Origin: Cladophialophora immunda
Taxonomy: Eukaryota > Ascomycota > Eurotiomycetes > Chaetothyriales > Herpotrichiellaceae
NCBI RefSeq assembly: GCF_000835495.1
Contig: NW_015622547.1
Span: 2,418,001-2,482,000, forward strand
Direction: 5' to 3'
Length of the DNA stretch: 64,000 nt
The notes beneath the pieces are model-generated. The model was not told where the DNA came from. It saw nothing but the letters and a program-made list of their open reading frames with translations, and made no database searches. Shown one piece after another: positions 1 to 11,324 of the stretch. Both the position numbers and the translations under genes were made by a program. Each line of letters begins with the position of its first letter. Position 1 is the first letter of the stretch.

Positions 1-1688
1 TGGGCATCAGCCCGAGAATGGCGTTGGCGTCCACGTGGAGGATCTCGGAGGTCAGGTCGAGCGTGGCCAGCGGGGGGAACTCGGACGACGGCGAACAAGT
101 CTCGGTCTGCGGGAGTGTAGACAGGCGTCGGATGCCAGCGCCCGCAGAGGATGGGGCCGTCGTGGTAGGCGTCATGACTGCCGTGCCGGTCCGCCGCGAC
201 GAGTTCGGGTCGACCACGTGGACGGTCGGGAGAGGCCCGTCGGTGGAAATGGTGACATGCAGCACGGGCTTGCCCGTCATGCTCCGGACCGTCGTCGGCG
301 AGCTCACCTCGGGGCTGTTCACCGCGAAGTCGCCGCCCATCGCGCCCCGCCCGATGGCCGGGTGCTCTAGTTCGTAGAACCCGCCCTTTGCGTTGAATCG
401 CAGGTAGCACGCCTCCTGCTTGGCCGCGCGACGGACCGCCTGTGCCTCGATTTCGTCCCGGTCGGTGGGCGCGAGATTGTGTTGTCGCGCGAGGGCCGCT
501 GATTGGTTGATCGCGAGCATGGCGGCGAGCTTGGGGAAGATGAAGGCGACGAGGCCGTCGTTGGGAGGGAGGCGGCGAGCCGCGGGCTCCAGAGGACAGA
601 GAACCACGTCGCGCGTGAGCGGCGGCTCTGCGTTGGCTGAGGGTGATCTGGGCTTGCTGGGGCAGGTCTTGGAGATGGCGATTTCATTGGTGTCGTACGT
701 CTGGAGGGTGTAGAAGGGCAGAGAAGGGTGCGAGCCAAACACAAAGGTGGCTTCTTCGGTCCTGTCCCAGTATTAGCATAACGTGAAAACACGGATGGAG
801 AGGCTGCATCTACCGTGCCATCTCGAGATCAAAACTCTTGATCGCACAACCCGCTTCGGTTCCGTGCGAAGCGTCCCACAGTTTCTCGAGCTCCCTTTGT
901 GTCGATATGCGAGGGCCAACGTTGATGCTCATGACGTCCGACGGGAAGTTGAAGACACTGGCCGGAGCCGTTCGCTGTGCAGCTGCGATCGCTGCGGCGT
1001 TAAAGGGAATCGAGAGACTGCTTCGGTAGTCCTCCTTCGAAGCTGGGAGGCCCGCAAACATAGGCATGCCTGAGATCCGCACTGGCGGCGGCGGTTGCGG
1101 GACGTACACTTGCTGAGTTGCAGGCACGGGGGGGTAGTAGACGGGAAACCTGGACCGGATGGGGACAATCGGTGAAGGATCGATGGGTGGTTTATTACGT
1201 GTCGCACTCTGAGTATGGGCTGTAGGAGGTGGTGGTGGTGCCACCAACGTCGTTGCTGATCCCGTGCCTAGTGAAGACGAAGGTTGTGGAGATGATGTCT
1301 GTTCAAGGTCGGGCGACTGGTATAATGACGGGGTATAGGCCGCCGCTACTGCGGAGGGGTGAACGGGCTGAGTGGGCGTCTTCCCGTCGATGGGTGACGC
1401 CGTGGTCACTGCCCTTCCAATATCTTCTGGAGAAGGCGTGGATTCTCTCGTGCGCTGTTGTTCGCCGAAGTGCACCGGGAGTTGAGGGACGGGCGGTCGT
1501 TCCTCCTCCATTTTAATAACGACCGACTCGGTATTGGGCGAGAATGCGCTGTCCGGGGGGGTGACGACACCGATACTGTGGAGGCTTGGGGTCCTTCTAT
1601 GGGGGTCTGGGATGGAGATCTTGGGGACTGTGGTCGGGAAGAGGGAGAAGCCTTGCATGGCTGAAGCGGACGTGGTTGCGGTAGCCAT
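1..1688 (-). CDS. Conserved fungal Pro/Ser-rich protein, 3' end truncated by window edge
   Basis: Unrecognised conserved-looking fungal protein whose C-terminus lies off the left edge. The start ATG has its first base at 1688. Exon 1 (814-1688) joins through a 52-nt intron (762-813; branch gctaat, acceptor acag) to an exon open to base 1, giving at least 545 residues. The first ~240 residues are Pro/Ser/Thr-rich and probably disordered. After the splice, TEEATFVFGSHPSLPFYTLQ starts a more ordered part with a hydrophobic stretch (VAFIFPKLAAMLAIN) and a charged helix (RDEIEAQAVRRAAKQ). I recall similar fungal proteins being labelled 'acetylserotonin methyltransferase-like', but no SAM-binding motif is visible here, so that name is not adopted. 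No signal peptide is seen. The frame and splice are well supported; the function is unknown. Confidence 0.7.
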
Positions 1689-2663
1689 GCCGGATGCCTG
1701 ATCGCAGGGTATATGGCTATGCTGATCCTAACAAAACCCGAAAGGAGCAGACCTGCTGCGTGCAAGCGTGATGTACTGGAAATTAAGAGTAAAGAGAAAG
1801 AAACTGGAAGCACCAGGTGCACAGCACAGAACAGAACACTGTCTCAAACGACTTGTCCACGGCACACCAGACGCACGGGGACAAGAGGATGAGGATCAAG
1901 GAAAATGTTCAAGAAGAAGGGGACATGAGCGGGTCAAAAATGAATGATCATGACTTCCTTGGTTCGAGCGCTGGATGCACTCACAGAGAAAGGGAGCTCT
2001 TCCCATGATGCAAGCGACCCAATCGGTCACCCGTGGAAGAAGATTTACCTTGGCTGGCGTTTAGCGGCTCAAGATAGCAGTTATGCCAGATCATGAAGAT
2101 CTATCACACTGTGAAAGGCGCTGGACAAGTACATTGGCGAGAGAGAAACCAATCGCAAAGGGCGAGGTGGAAATTGTGGACATTGGCCGAAGGGGAAGAC
2201 GAGAAGAGAAGGGAGAAGAGAAGAAAGCCATGCAGCGGAGTCGAAATGGCCTCAAACACGGTCAGCGCGTAACGCCTGCCATGATTGGCTCATCTATTTT
2301 GGGAACCTGGTGGGGCTGGCCATGTCTGTATCGTGATTGGCTCGTGGGTAACGGCAGCCAAATGCGCACTTGGAGGACTGCATCAAGGCGAAAACACAAG
2401 GCACCCAGGTACCTTATCTCTACTTTTACTGCTGCAGAGTGACCCCACGGAGTCGTAGCTTCCCCTCTATGCGCCCATCGCTGCTGCGTTCGCAGGTCCT
2501 CGGAATAGAAACTGCAGCCAATAGTCTCGCCAGCAGACTGGTTTCAAGTCTCCCACCAAGCTCCCTCCCAGCTACGATCTAGACCTCCCCCATCCGAAAA
2601 TTGGCACTTGCAATCTTTTCCCAGCTCGCTCAGAGCCGACATTGCATCGGGGATGGAGGTTCA
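1689..2663. other. Intergenic: upstream region of the left-edge gene
   Basis: No coding signal is convincing. It lies 5' of the left-edge gene and 3' of the alcohol dehydrogenase. It carries several CCAAT/ATTGG pentamers (2133-2137, 2149-2153, 2284-2288, 2336-2340, 2518-2522), candidate CCAAT-binding-complex sites; this is pattern only. Confidence 0.4.
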
Positions 2664-4244
2664 TCACGGCAGGTTGAAGTCCACCACGATTCGCCTGCGC
2701 ACTCGTTAGTGACCACTCTGGCTTGCCGCTCCTGCCGATGCCCCAACTTACCCAGCTACTTGTCCATTCTTGAGCTTCTGAACGGATTCGTTGAACTTGC
2801 TCAACCCTACCACGGTGGGCTCGAGTCGAAGCTTGCCTAGACGCTCTGTTCAGCCTGTTGATCGTCATTTATCTGCGTGCACACGTACCTCGTTTGGCAA
2901 AGTCTAGTGTCTCGTCGATATCAGCCAGACTGCTGACCAGCGTTCCTTTGATGGACTGGTTGCGGAAAACCAGCTTCGATGGGTCCAGATCGATGTGGTA
3001 CTTTCCGTGCGGAGGGATGCCAATGCTATGTGTGCGTCAGTGCCGGTGCTAGAACTGTTTGTGTGAAGGGTAAATTACCACATGACTTGTCCACCTGCGC
3101 GAGCACCGAGGTAGTCAAGCGCAATGGGGTACGATTGTACAGCTGTCGATACTGTTAGCCACTTGCCGAGGAGAAGGTCACAATATCTCCAAAGATACGC
3201 ACCGGTCACAATGACGCCGTGGGCTCCTCCTCCGGTTAATTCGAGGACCTTCTTCACAGGGTCTGCCTCCTCCTTGAAGTCGACGAAATGTTCAGCTCCC
3301 AAATGCAGCGCAAGCTTTTTCCTCTCGTCTCCGGTGTCTACTACGATCGGTCGGATGCCCATTGCAGAAGCTAGTTGAACGCCCTGGATACCTACACCCC
3401 CACCGCCACCAGGGAAGACTGCCCATTGACCCGGTCTGAGATCCGATTCCTTGAGCGACGAATAAATTGTAGACGCGGAGCACATCACGGGGCCGGCGAC
3501 ATAGTCAGACACTCCCTTGGATGGGTCAATATATGCAAAGGCAAAGAGGATGCATTGCTCAACTTACGTCGGGAATGAGCTGTATAACACTGTTAGCATG
3601 TTGTCCCCTCACACACCTGAATCCAAACTCACCGTGGTATAGTTCTCTGGCGAGACCACATATTGCTTGTATGACCCTGCGGACGCGTCAACATCTCTCC
3701 CAGAGGACGTCCGACATATGCTCACCATCACACTGGCCGCCCGTGTAGATGGCTTTGTGGCAATATGTCTCCCTGCCGGTCTTGCAGTAGTCGCAGGAGT
3801 GGCAGACGTCTTGGATGGGCTTGAAGCCTGCCCGCTGGCCAACCTTGTATGCCTTGACGTTCTCGCCAACCTTGACAATGACTCCAGCTCCTTCGTGCCC
3901 GGCGCACTTGACTCCCAGCTCAGACATCTTGGGGAGATTCCAGTCGTTCAGCATAAAGTGGACATCGCTCAGGCAGAGGCCAGTGGCATTGAGTTTGATC
4001 AGGACGTCATTAGGACCTGGGGACGGATATTAGAGAGGTCATTCGGGTTGACAGAGTTAGGGAAGCCCTGCACTTACCGATTTCAGGTACAGGTACCTTC
4101 TCTACCTCGATGTAGAAGTCGGGTCCCTCATTTTTCTGTCGAATCGTGTGAGACACTTAACCAAGCTGCTTCCTCCAAGTCACGTACCACAACACCACCC
4201 CAGCACTCCTTAGGAATGTCGAAAGTCGGAGCAGGATCACTCAT
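2664..4244 (-). CDS. Zinc-dependent alcohol dehydrogenase (MDR family)
   Basis: NAD(P)-dependent medium-chain alcohol dehydrogenase of 363 residues, normal size for the family. Ten exons: 4188-4244, 4078-4135, 3726-4016, 3633-3676, 3568-3579, 3203-3515, 3079-3142, 2889-3025, 2752-2836 and 2664-2694, which sum to 1092 nt. GLCLSDVHF supplies the catalytic zinc Cys, CAGHEGAG follows, CHSCDYCKTGRETYC is the four-Cys structural zinc lobe, and GGGGGVGIQG is the Rossmann nucleotide loop. The protein reads through to GRIVVDFNLP and a TGA stop. Exon 5 is only 12 nt (encodes LIPD) but restores the motif NYTT-LIPD-GVSDYVAGP, so it is real. There is no obvious signal peptide, so it is probably cytosolic. 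It likely reduces aldehydes or oxidises primary alcohols; the exact substrate cannot be told. Confidence 0.93.
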
Positions 4245-5296
4245 GGCGACGATGCTTGTGATTTCAGCAGCACGGGCTAAGAAGAGGGATGGGATAGAAC
4301 AAGGCAAAGGTAGCAGCGAGAAGAGAGGGAGAACAAGGGACAGAAGCAAGGTAGTAACGACGTTTTATGTTTGCCTACTCGGTGGTCAAATATCCAAGGA
4401 CTGCCCAGAGAACGAGGGGGGAGGAGGGGTTCAGGCCTTCTCAATCCTTCCCAATGGATGCATAAACACAAAAGGGCCTCGACTGTACGACCGGAATGGC
4501 GAGATTGGAGACCCGACGACTGAAAGTGCCGAACAGAGGGAGCCTTGGATTCGATGTCATGTCTTCTGACTCGAATACTTCGACATTGAGTCCCACCAGG
4601 AGCTCCCAGAGTCAGGCTTGAGTTCCAGGGTGTATATCACGAAGAGGAAAGCGGCCGAGGAAGCCTTTTCTCAATCTAGATAGCTTGTTGGGGGGGGTGC
4701 TCTCGTATTGTTAACCCTGCAGGATGATGACCGTCCGTTTGCCATTCTGGTTCAAGCACTCGGCCTTCGCAGGGAGGCGAGGGGCCTGTGGTGAACATAC
4801 AGCGGGGATTGAGGGGAAACGATAGCGGGGGTGATCAAGCGAAGACATGACAATACGAGCGTATGGGGAATCAATGATTTGAACCGAGGTCTTTATCTGA
4901 CTGTTGATCCCCCTGTGGATCTCCTGGCTCGCCACTCAATGCTCCCGGAGGAGTTGGTGATGTGCCCGACAAGGCTGCATTTTCCTGGTGTATTGTCCCT
5001 GGGCTTCCCACCTCATAGTGAGTCGATATTTGTCAAGGCGAGTAATCCATTTCCAGTGTCCCTGTCCTGATATCGGAGAAATAACAGACAAATCAAAAGT
5101 AGATGAACAGCCTAGAGAGCACCCTCGTTTTGTCGAAATCGATTGTGTTGTCGCTCCAGAGGTCTCTCAGTGAACATCATTGCTCATCATATGCTGTGTA
5201 GCACCCAAAACCTCGTTGCAGAAGTGCGTGATTGATCAAAGGGAACCAAGGATGTATGCTCTTCTCTTCCAATACCAAGTGCCTCAACGCACAATC
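4245..5296. promoter_or_regulatory. Upstream region of the alcohol dehydrogenase
   Basis: No gene is seen. It lies 5' of the alcohol dehydrogenase and 3' of the BTB gene. Around 4800-4835 there are GCGGGG and AGGGG clusters, and near 4908 CCCCCT; these resemble CreA (SYGGRG) and stress-element (AGGGG) patterns. These short motifs occur by chance, so they are only suggestive. Confidence 0.3.
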
Positions 5297-6325
5297 TCAA
5301 TCATCGTCTTCAATCGCGACAACATCTGGGCCAAGCGCATCCCAATCCTCAACTTTGCTTCTTAGGATTCTGGGACCAAATCCTCGTCTCCTACAAGCAC
5401 CGTGATTGGAGATCTGAAAGAACTGCCGAGCATGATAGATCATGGTCGTCTGAAACTGGTCCTTCAACGACCTGACGAGCCAATTCTCGAGAGCGTCCCC
5501 TTCCTCATTCTCGCTCTCAGCCTTCAGCCGCTGGAGGTCCCCTTTTCGATTCAGCTGGCTCGGCTCGGGTCGCGAGAATATGATCATAGCTAGATCCAGA
5601 AGACATTGGACGCCATAGGAGTGGAACTGCGCTTGGGTGATTTTTCGAAAGACGAGGTCCTGCAGAGTCCTCATCCCTAGCCTCTCCCCGACCACGTACA
5701 AGTTTCCAGCCCTCAGCGCCTCGGTTCTGTAGTGCTTGGGGGTGACGCAATTGTCGAGTTGCTTCGGAAGCGCATCCTCCCCATGAGGGTTATTGACAAG
5801 TGCGGGCATATACTCGTCTGTGAGTAGAAACTCGCGGATCGAGTGAAAATGGTCTGCATCGACCGTCGTTAGTACCGGATGCATGATATAGGGACGAGGC
5901 GTGCCGAGTTTGCTGATCAAAGACTTGAGGACGGGTGATTTATCGAGATCTTCGAGGCCCACTTCCATTGTAGTATTGCTCTTTCCTACGTAAATTGTCA
6001 CCCTCTCCTCAGGCGGCTTGCTCTGCAAATCGTCAAGAGCTTGTAGCTCAGCCTCGCTTTTGATTCGGACGGGCTTAGGGCTGGATGGAGGCGATACGTT
6101 TGTTGAAGCTGGAGACGAGGCACGCGCCGATGGAGCCGTTGCAGATGTCCTCCGTCGTTTCGGTTGTGGAAAGGGATGCCGTGGAATTCTGCCTCTTGGG
6201 CGGGTTGCCTTGACTTCATCGCCATTTATTGAGTCGTCGTCGGAGCCACAAAACAATGCCTCCTGGTTATACCGCCGAGCTCGCTCCTCGGCAGTCAAGG
6301 AAGGCTCACTCCACGGGGCTGACAT
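5297..6325 (-). CDS. BTB/POZ-domain protein, long form
   Basis: Single-exon protein of 342 residues with a fungal BTB/POZ-like fold. Residues 1-105 are polar, with a basic patch (RHPFPQPKRRRTSATAPS) that could act as a nuclear signal. Residues ~107-180 (VTIYVGKSNTTMEVGLEDLD, then SPVLKSLI and HFHSIREFLLTDEYMP) match the BTB core where a strand-loop is followed by 'pvLksli' and 'eFLltdeY'. The rest is helical and ends in an acidic tail (VAIEDDD). BTB proteins dimerise and may act as Cul3 adaptors or in transcription; no partner domain (Kelch, BACK, zinc finger) is seen, so the role is open. The start is the first in-frame ATG. Confidence 0.8.
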   Translation of the reverse strand: MSAPWSEPSLTAEERARRYNQEALFCGSDDDSINGDEVKATRPRGRIPRHPFPQPKRRRTSATAPSARASSPASTNVSPPSSPKPVRIKSEAELQALDDLQSKPPEERVTIYVGKSNTTMEVGLEDLDKSPVLKSLISKLGTPRPYIMHPVLTTVDADHFHSIREFLLTDEYMPALVNNPHGEDALPKQLDNCVTPKHYRTEALRAGNLYVVGERLGMRTLQDLVFRKITQAQFHSYGVQCLLDLAMIIFSRPEPSQLNRKGDLQRLKAESENEEGDALENWLVRSLKDQFQTTMIYHARQFFQISNHGACRRRGFGPRILRSKVEDWDALGPDVVAIEDDD

Positions 6326-7274
6326 GTCTTTTGAGGATGATGTAGATGTGAAAGACTATCAATAAATGTCGAAGATTTCAGAGATCGGTCACTGTAACTT
6401 CTGAAAGTGTGGCCTATCGGTGGACGAGAATAGAATCGTAAGAGATGAAAGGAGATAGATCAAAGAAGACGAGACACCGGCAGATCGAGGCGAGTTCGAG
6501 CTGTGTTAATCAAAGGAAACAACAATGCAAGGAGAGAGGTCCAAAGACGTAACCTGACCGGCTGTCTAAAGTGAAATTGAGACAGAATTGAGGATGAAGG
6601 AAGAGGGGTTGGTGGTTAGAAGGAGAATATCTTGACTTACAGCCACGTGCTTGCCCAGACTCTGGATATTCACCTGCTGATGCGTGTTAGAGAGCCGTTG
6701 ACAGCACAGTGCAATGGAGCAAGAGGTTTGAGGTGGCCGAATGTCTCATTTCCTATTCTGAACACAGAGGTTTTCATCCCATCCCCAGGGATCAGGTCTG
6801 AAAGTAGCTTCACCATATCAGATGTCGACATCAGAGTCGAGAAAACAACCAAAGTACATAAGAGCTGCGAGTTGTAGATCGCACACTGTGTGAGGTGATC
6901 ATTTCCCTGGGATTGTCAAAATCCCAATGAAAGAGCGGAAAGTCGAAATTGCGCCTAAAGCAGGGCCATTAGAAGGAGTAGGGTTGCGATGAACCAGCAA
7001 GTGTCGTCGGCCAACCTCGAGAAGAAGCGGAGTTGTTGCTGCTATCAAAGCAGGCGAGGTCCCACAAGACTCGTTGTTGATTCCAACGGCCCTGGTAAAC
7101 ATACTGTCCTATCTCACATCATAGCACCAAACCCGTCGAGCCTGCTTCGAGTCGTTTGCGCAAACTTTTAGATGACTCGGGGAGAGCGGCTGTTGCTGTT
7201 CAGATCCAAACATGTAAGCATGTAGTCCCACGAATCGCGAGTTTCAGGTGCCACCAGAGTCACGCGCATGTCCC
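6326..7274. other. Intergenic between two BTB genes
   Basis: Upstream region of the first BTB gene and downstream region of the second, both on the minus strand. Only short unsupported frames occur; no RNA gene or repeat was recognised. Confidence 0.35.
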
Positions 7275-8149
7275 TTACCTGATCTCGACAATGTCATCGA
7301 TATGATTGCACATGGCCACAAAGAGGTCGAAAAACAATTTGCCCCCATTCTCCATTTCCATCTGCATGGTTCCGCTCCTCTTGAAAGTCTTGCGACTTCG
7401 AATGATCAGAGCCAGGTAATGAGCGCGGAGTCGCGACTCCGTGTCCGGTGTGTGCGCATACGCATACCGAGCTGATCGCAAGATCACGTCGACTTGGATT
7501 CCAGACTGCAACCCCTGCTTCCGTAGACACAGGCGTTTCAGCTCCTCCAGGCCGTACTTCTCGGCAGCGCAGTACACCACGGTGTCTCTCAAGACATCGC
7601 CGCCGGCATCAGGGAGATAGATTGTCGATGCGTTGTTTCCGCGGCCACCATTTTTTATGAGGTCCTGAACGTCCTCGAGATCCCAAGTGTTTCGGCGCTT
7701 GTTGTGCAGCAAGCGAGGATAATAGTCACCCTTGTAGAGAAACTCGAGGACGCAGGAGAGGATTTCCGGTTCTTCATCGGGCAGTTCCACCCTCTTCGAG
7801 CTGCCTTCAAGAAAGTTGCCTTTGAGAGCAGCCGCAAAGTAGGGTGAATGACAGAGGACGTCTTCGTGGGCAGCGAATAGTCGCTGCTCAGAACCGACCA
7901 CCAAGGTGACGATGGGGCTCGTCAATGTGCTGCATACAGATCAGTATATTGGTCGGCGCCCAAAAGGCGGGATTGTGTTCTGTTCGCGGCTGCCTACCTT
8001 GCCACCGGCGAGCCGGCGTCCACTGTGTCCTGCATCTTCTTCTTCACGTGTTCGGGATATGTGGTCTTTGTGGTCTTCGACTTGACGATACGACCTTCCC
8101 TAGTATTGAACGATCGCTTGAACATGTCGTCGAACGAGCGCATTGACAT
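7275..8149 (-). CDS. BTB/POZ-domain protein, short form
   Basis: Two-exon BTB/POZ protein of 268 residues: exon 1 7998-8149, intron 7930-7997, exon 2 7275-7929 (807 nt). The splice produces SPVASTLTSPIVTLVVG, the first BTB strand, followed by AAHEDVLCHSPYFAAALKG and the acidic DEEPEILSCVLEFLYKGDYY, all classical BTB motifs. The domain therefore spans about residues 50-125. An insertion follows, then a helical segment (RDTVVYCAAEKYGLEELKRL). The start is the upstream of two close ATGs (8149 and 8143). The stop TAA overlaps a GTAAGG donor; splicing to an AG near 7200 would add a short tail (SNSRSPRVI), so the 3' end is uncertain. It is probably a protein-interaction adaptor; no further domain is visible. 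Confidence 0.82.
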
Positions 8150-9232
8150 TAGGGGAAATGCGACGATTGTTGATTGTCAAGATCCAGAGATTCACGAACG
8201 AGCGAAGGAAGGGCTTGAAGGAACGGCAGAAGAACCTATGATTGTAGTAGAGAGCGTGATAGGTTTTCTTCGGTGGGAGAGTGACGCTTGATTTCACAAG
8301 GGAAGCATGTGATGGGAGAGCTGCGCAAGTCTTCGCTGGATGACTCCCTCGCCTGCCAGCCGACCTCTCAAGAGAAGGTCAACAGCCGATGGAAATCACA
8401 CGGAAGAACTTGACGGTGCGGTTATCTTTGCGCGAAACAAAGATCGCCGGACGCGCGTTTGCTTTGCCTGCTCGGGTGCGTGAAGGAAGGGAAAGGAAGG
8501 GAGACAGGAATGGAAGGTCTGGATATATACCAGCGCAGCGCAGGCGGCTGCGAGGTCTTGGCTGAAGGCAACCACGCCAACGGGGAGATGCATTATCGAA
8601 TCACAGTGGAAGGGCTGCGCCCTATCTCCAGGCATTCATGCAGTGCAACTTGCAGTAGTGAGTCGTTAAGACACAGCCCCGGGAGGACAGTTGAAGCGAT
8701 GGAGAAGTAGCGGAAGCGGAGGTCTCGAGGACCCCGTCTCAATCAACAGAAGCCATGGACTTGTAAATCATTTGTTGACATTGTCAGCTGACCGCGTTCA
8801 GCACTTGCACGCGTCTTGTGCCTCTTTTGCGCAGTCGGCGGCCCGTAGCTTTAAGAACCCGAGATCGCCAGCGTGTGACGTTGTCATCCTCCGACTCCTA
8901 GACCTTGGCTGTCACCTCTGTGTACATTCACATCGAGATACCGACAGATAAGCTGGTGTATCCTGAACTCGATGTGTAGGCTGCGCAACCCCCAAGACGC
9001 TGCACCAATGATCTCAAATGACAACCTGTGTTAACTCGCTGTATCCAGAGTCACTTCGCCAGGCCGCACCGTGTACGCAAGCCAGCCTCATGCTGCCGAA
9101 GAACAAAAGTGCCATTGTGTGTGATGCGAGCGTGCCTGGCAAGCTGCATCGTCCAGTCAGCGCTGCTCGTACTGGTCCTCGAGTGGTAGACGATCCATCC
9201 GTGGGAGAGCTTGGTGTCTAGCACTCGCTCTT
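8150..9232. other. Intergenic: upstream of the short BTB gene
   Basis: No supported gene. Small overlapping frames on both strands lack conserved motifs and good splice partners. It is presumably promoter of the short BTB gene plus 3' sequence of the downstream nuclear protein. Confidence 0.35.
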
Positions 9233-10620
9233 CTAGAAATAGGTTCGCATCCTCGAGGTCCATCCGTTCGCCTCCACATTCTTCTGCTCCAACTCAGCCA
9301 TTTGGTTTCCTTCTCGAATCCTGCGCTCTTTTTCCTTTCGCGATTCGATGCGTTCGAGGATTTCAGGGGTAGGGTTCTCGATCGACTCAGGGGTGGGTTT
9401 TGCGGAACCTTGTTGAAGAGCTTCATATCTGTCTCGACAAGCATTCTGGGAGAAGTTGACGACGGGCTGGGATTTCGCACGGTTAGTACTGACTTTTTGC
9501 CTGGTTTGGAAGGTATTGAGACTTGCCTTCAACGACTTCATCTGATCAGCCACCATGCGCCATTTCTTGGACTCGATGTCGTCTTGGAGCCTCTTCACTT
9601 CCTTCTCGGTCTTGATAACAGCCTGCAAGAGAACGTCGTCCTTCGAGCCTGTCAGTCGTTGTCTGTTCTCACCTTCGAGTACGATACATACATCCCCTTC
9701 ATGCCAGTCCGTTAGATCTGCGTCAAGCAGATCGTCCTGTCGCTTCTGCAAAGCTGCCTTGATGCGTCTCCAACGAGTGCCGATGGTCTTCGGGTTGTAG
9801 GCCGTGCGACCCTGGTCGATGAGAGCTTGCGCGATATCCTTCTCCAGGAACCGAGCCTCTTTCATGCGCACAATCATCTCGTCATCGGAGTCTAGGTCTG
9901 CCGTGACCTTTTTGGCGACAGCGGGGCGTCCTCCTTGGATCTTCATCTTTTTGATATCTGCTCCATTCGCGATTTTGCCGGACTCGAACACGCGGCGGCG
10001 CTTTGGCCTGCTATTCAGACTCTAGTTGATTTGATCAGCGATGCTGAACCCAAGGAGAAGATGTTACGTGAATGGTCTTACCTCATTCAGGTCATCCTCT
10101 GCTTCAGATTCGAGATCGGCACCTGCGTCGCTATCATCATCGTCCCAGGCGTCGTTGTCGCCAATGTCTCCACCACTGACCACCTTCGGACTCTCAATTA
10201 TTTGGCCGATATCTGCTGACCATTAGACTTGAAACAACTTTGAAGATTTGTCTGGTTTTCCAAGGGGGCTTTGGTGGTTGCCATACCCGGTGGGAAGTAC
10301 TCGGGGTCGAGTTGGTGATGCTCAAAGTACGGCAGAGGATGGGTGCTCTGGCGGAAGACAACGGCCGGGGCCTTCTTCTTCTTAGTGGTCTCGTTGGACA
10401 GTTTCGCACGAAACGCGAGAGGTTTTCTCTCCATCTTGCGCGGGGCTGTGATTGTCTCGTAATATTGCGTCCCAGCACCGCGTATCATTGTCCGGGGAGG
10501 CAACTGGGGTGTCATTCGAAGGAAAGCGCGCGGAGTGAGACGGAGTATCAAAGGAGGAAGTGTTGTTTTGACGGAACTCTTTGTCACATGTGGGCATAGA
10601 GAGGTGGTTGGGAGTGACAT
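9233..10620 (-). CDS. Nuclear Myb-like/DUF7626-type fungal protein
   Basis: Three exons (10287-10620, 10082-10212, 9233-10021; 1254 nt) encode 417 residues. The introns use branch sites tctaatg and atcaacta. The N-terminus is basic and polar. The middle is acidic (DNDAWDDDDSDAGADLESEA) and is followed by a nuclear-signal-like RPKRRR. Residues ~190-255 read DSDDEMIVRMKEARFLEKDI, then KTIGTRWRRIKAALQKRQ and DLLDADLTDWHEGD, a tryptophan-containing helix-turn-helix that I recall as the fungal DUF7626/Myb-like type. A long coiled-coil-like charged region ends the protein. It is likely a DNA- or chromatin-associated factor, but this is inference. It is divergent from the next gene across a ~700-bp region. 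Confidence 0.82.
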
Positions 10621-11324
10621 TCATGGCAGGTGAAGGTGAGGTCGACGCGATGAACACAGCCGGTCAATATTTCACAGTCACTGCCGCCCTGGTGACTCGT
10701 GACCTTCCCAGCTCCTCAGAGGTGACCATCGCATGTTCTGATTATGGTGACAATCTAACGCAAATATCAAGGCTGTTCACTCTCGAATTCTCTTGCTACT
10801 GACTCCCATCGCACTGTCTCACCTCGTCTGCTCTCGTCCACAGATGGACCCAACTTCAGGATGCACCGTATGCACTCTCTCGTTCCTTGATCGCTTTGAG
10901 CATCCGTAATCCATTATGCACGTTCGCATTATGTCCGCTACTGCTCCTGGTCCACCTGACCTGCTGTACAGTTGTCCCTTGTTTCATGCTGAATGGTTTT
11001 CTCCTCTGTTCAAAACCAAAGCCTTTCTTGGGCGTGAAGGTCTTTCGGCCGCTCTGATTGGCTATTGACGAGCATGGCGGTGCCAACTTCTGCTCATGAC
11101 GTCGTTGTGGCGCAAACACCAAGTGACACCTCCATCCTCCATGCCCTCGATATGACCCAGTGGCTTCAGCATAGACTTCCTCTTGAATCATTGTTGATAG
11201 TTTGGTACTCTCATCCTTCGGTCCCGGCTCTTAATCCTATTCTTTTCTTCTGGAGGCATAAGCCCCTTGGCCTTGCCTGAACACTATTCTTACCTGGACT
11301 GGAAACTGCCTGTCTGCAGACGCC
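10621..11324. promoter_or_regulatory. Divergent promoter region
   Basis: Separates the minus-strand nuclear protein from the plus-strand membrane-anchored protein. There are pyrimidine-rich stretches and small frames only; no specific site is assigned. Confidence 0.4.

Noticed and set aside
4840..4920. tRNA-like T-loop (GGTTCAAATC on the minus strand)
   Set aside because: No matching T-stem, acceptor stem or anticodon arm can be folded around it.
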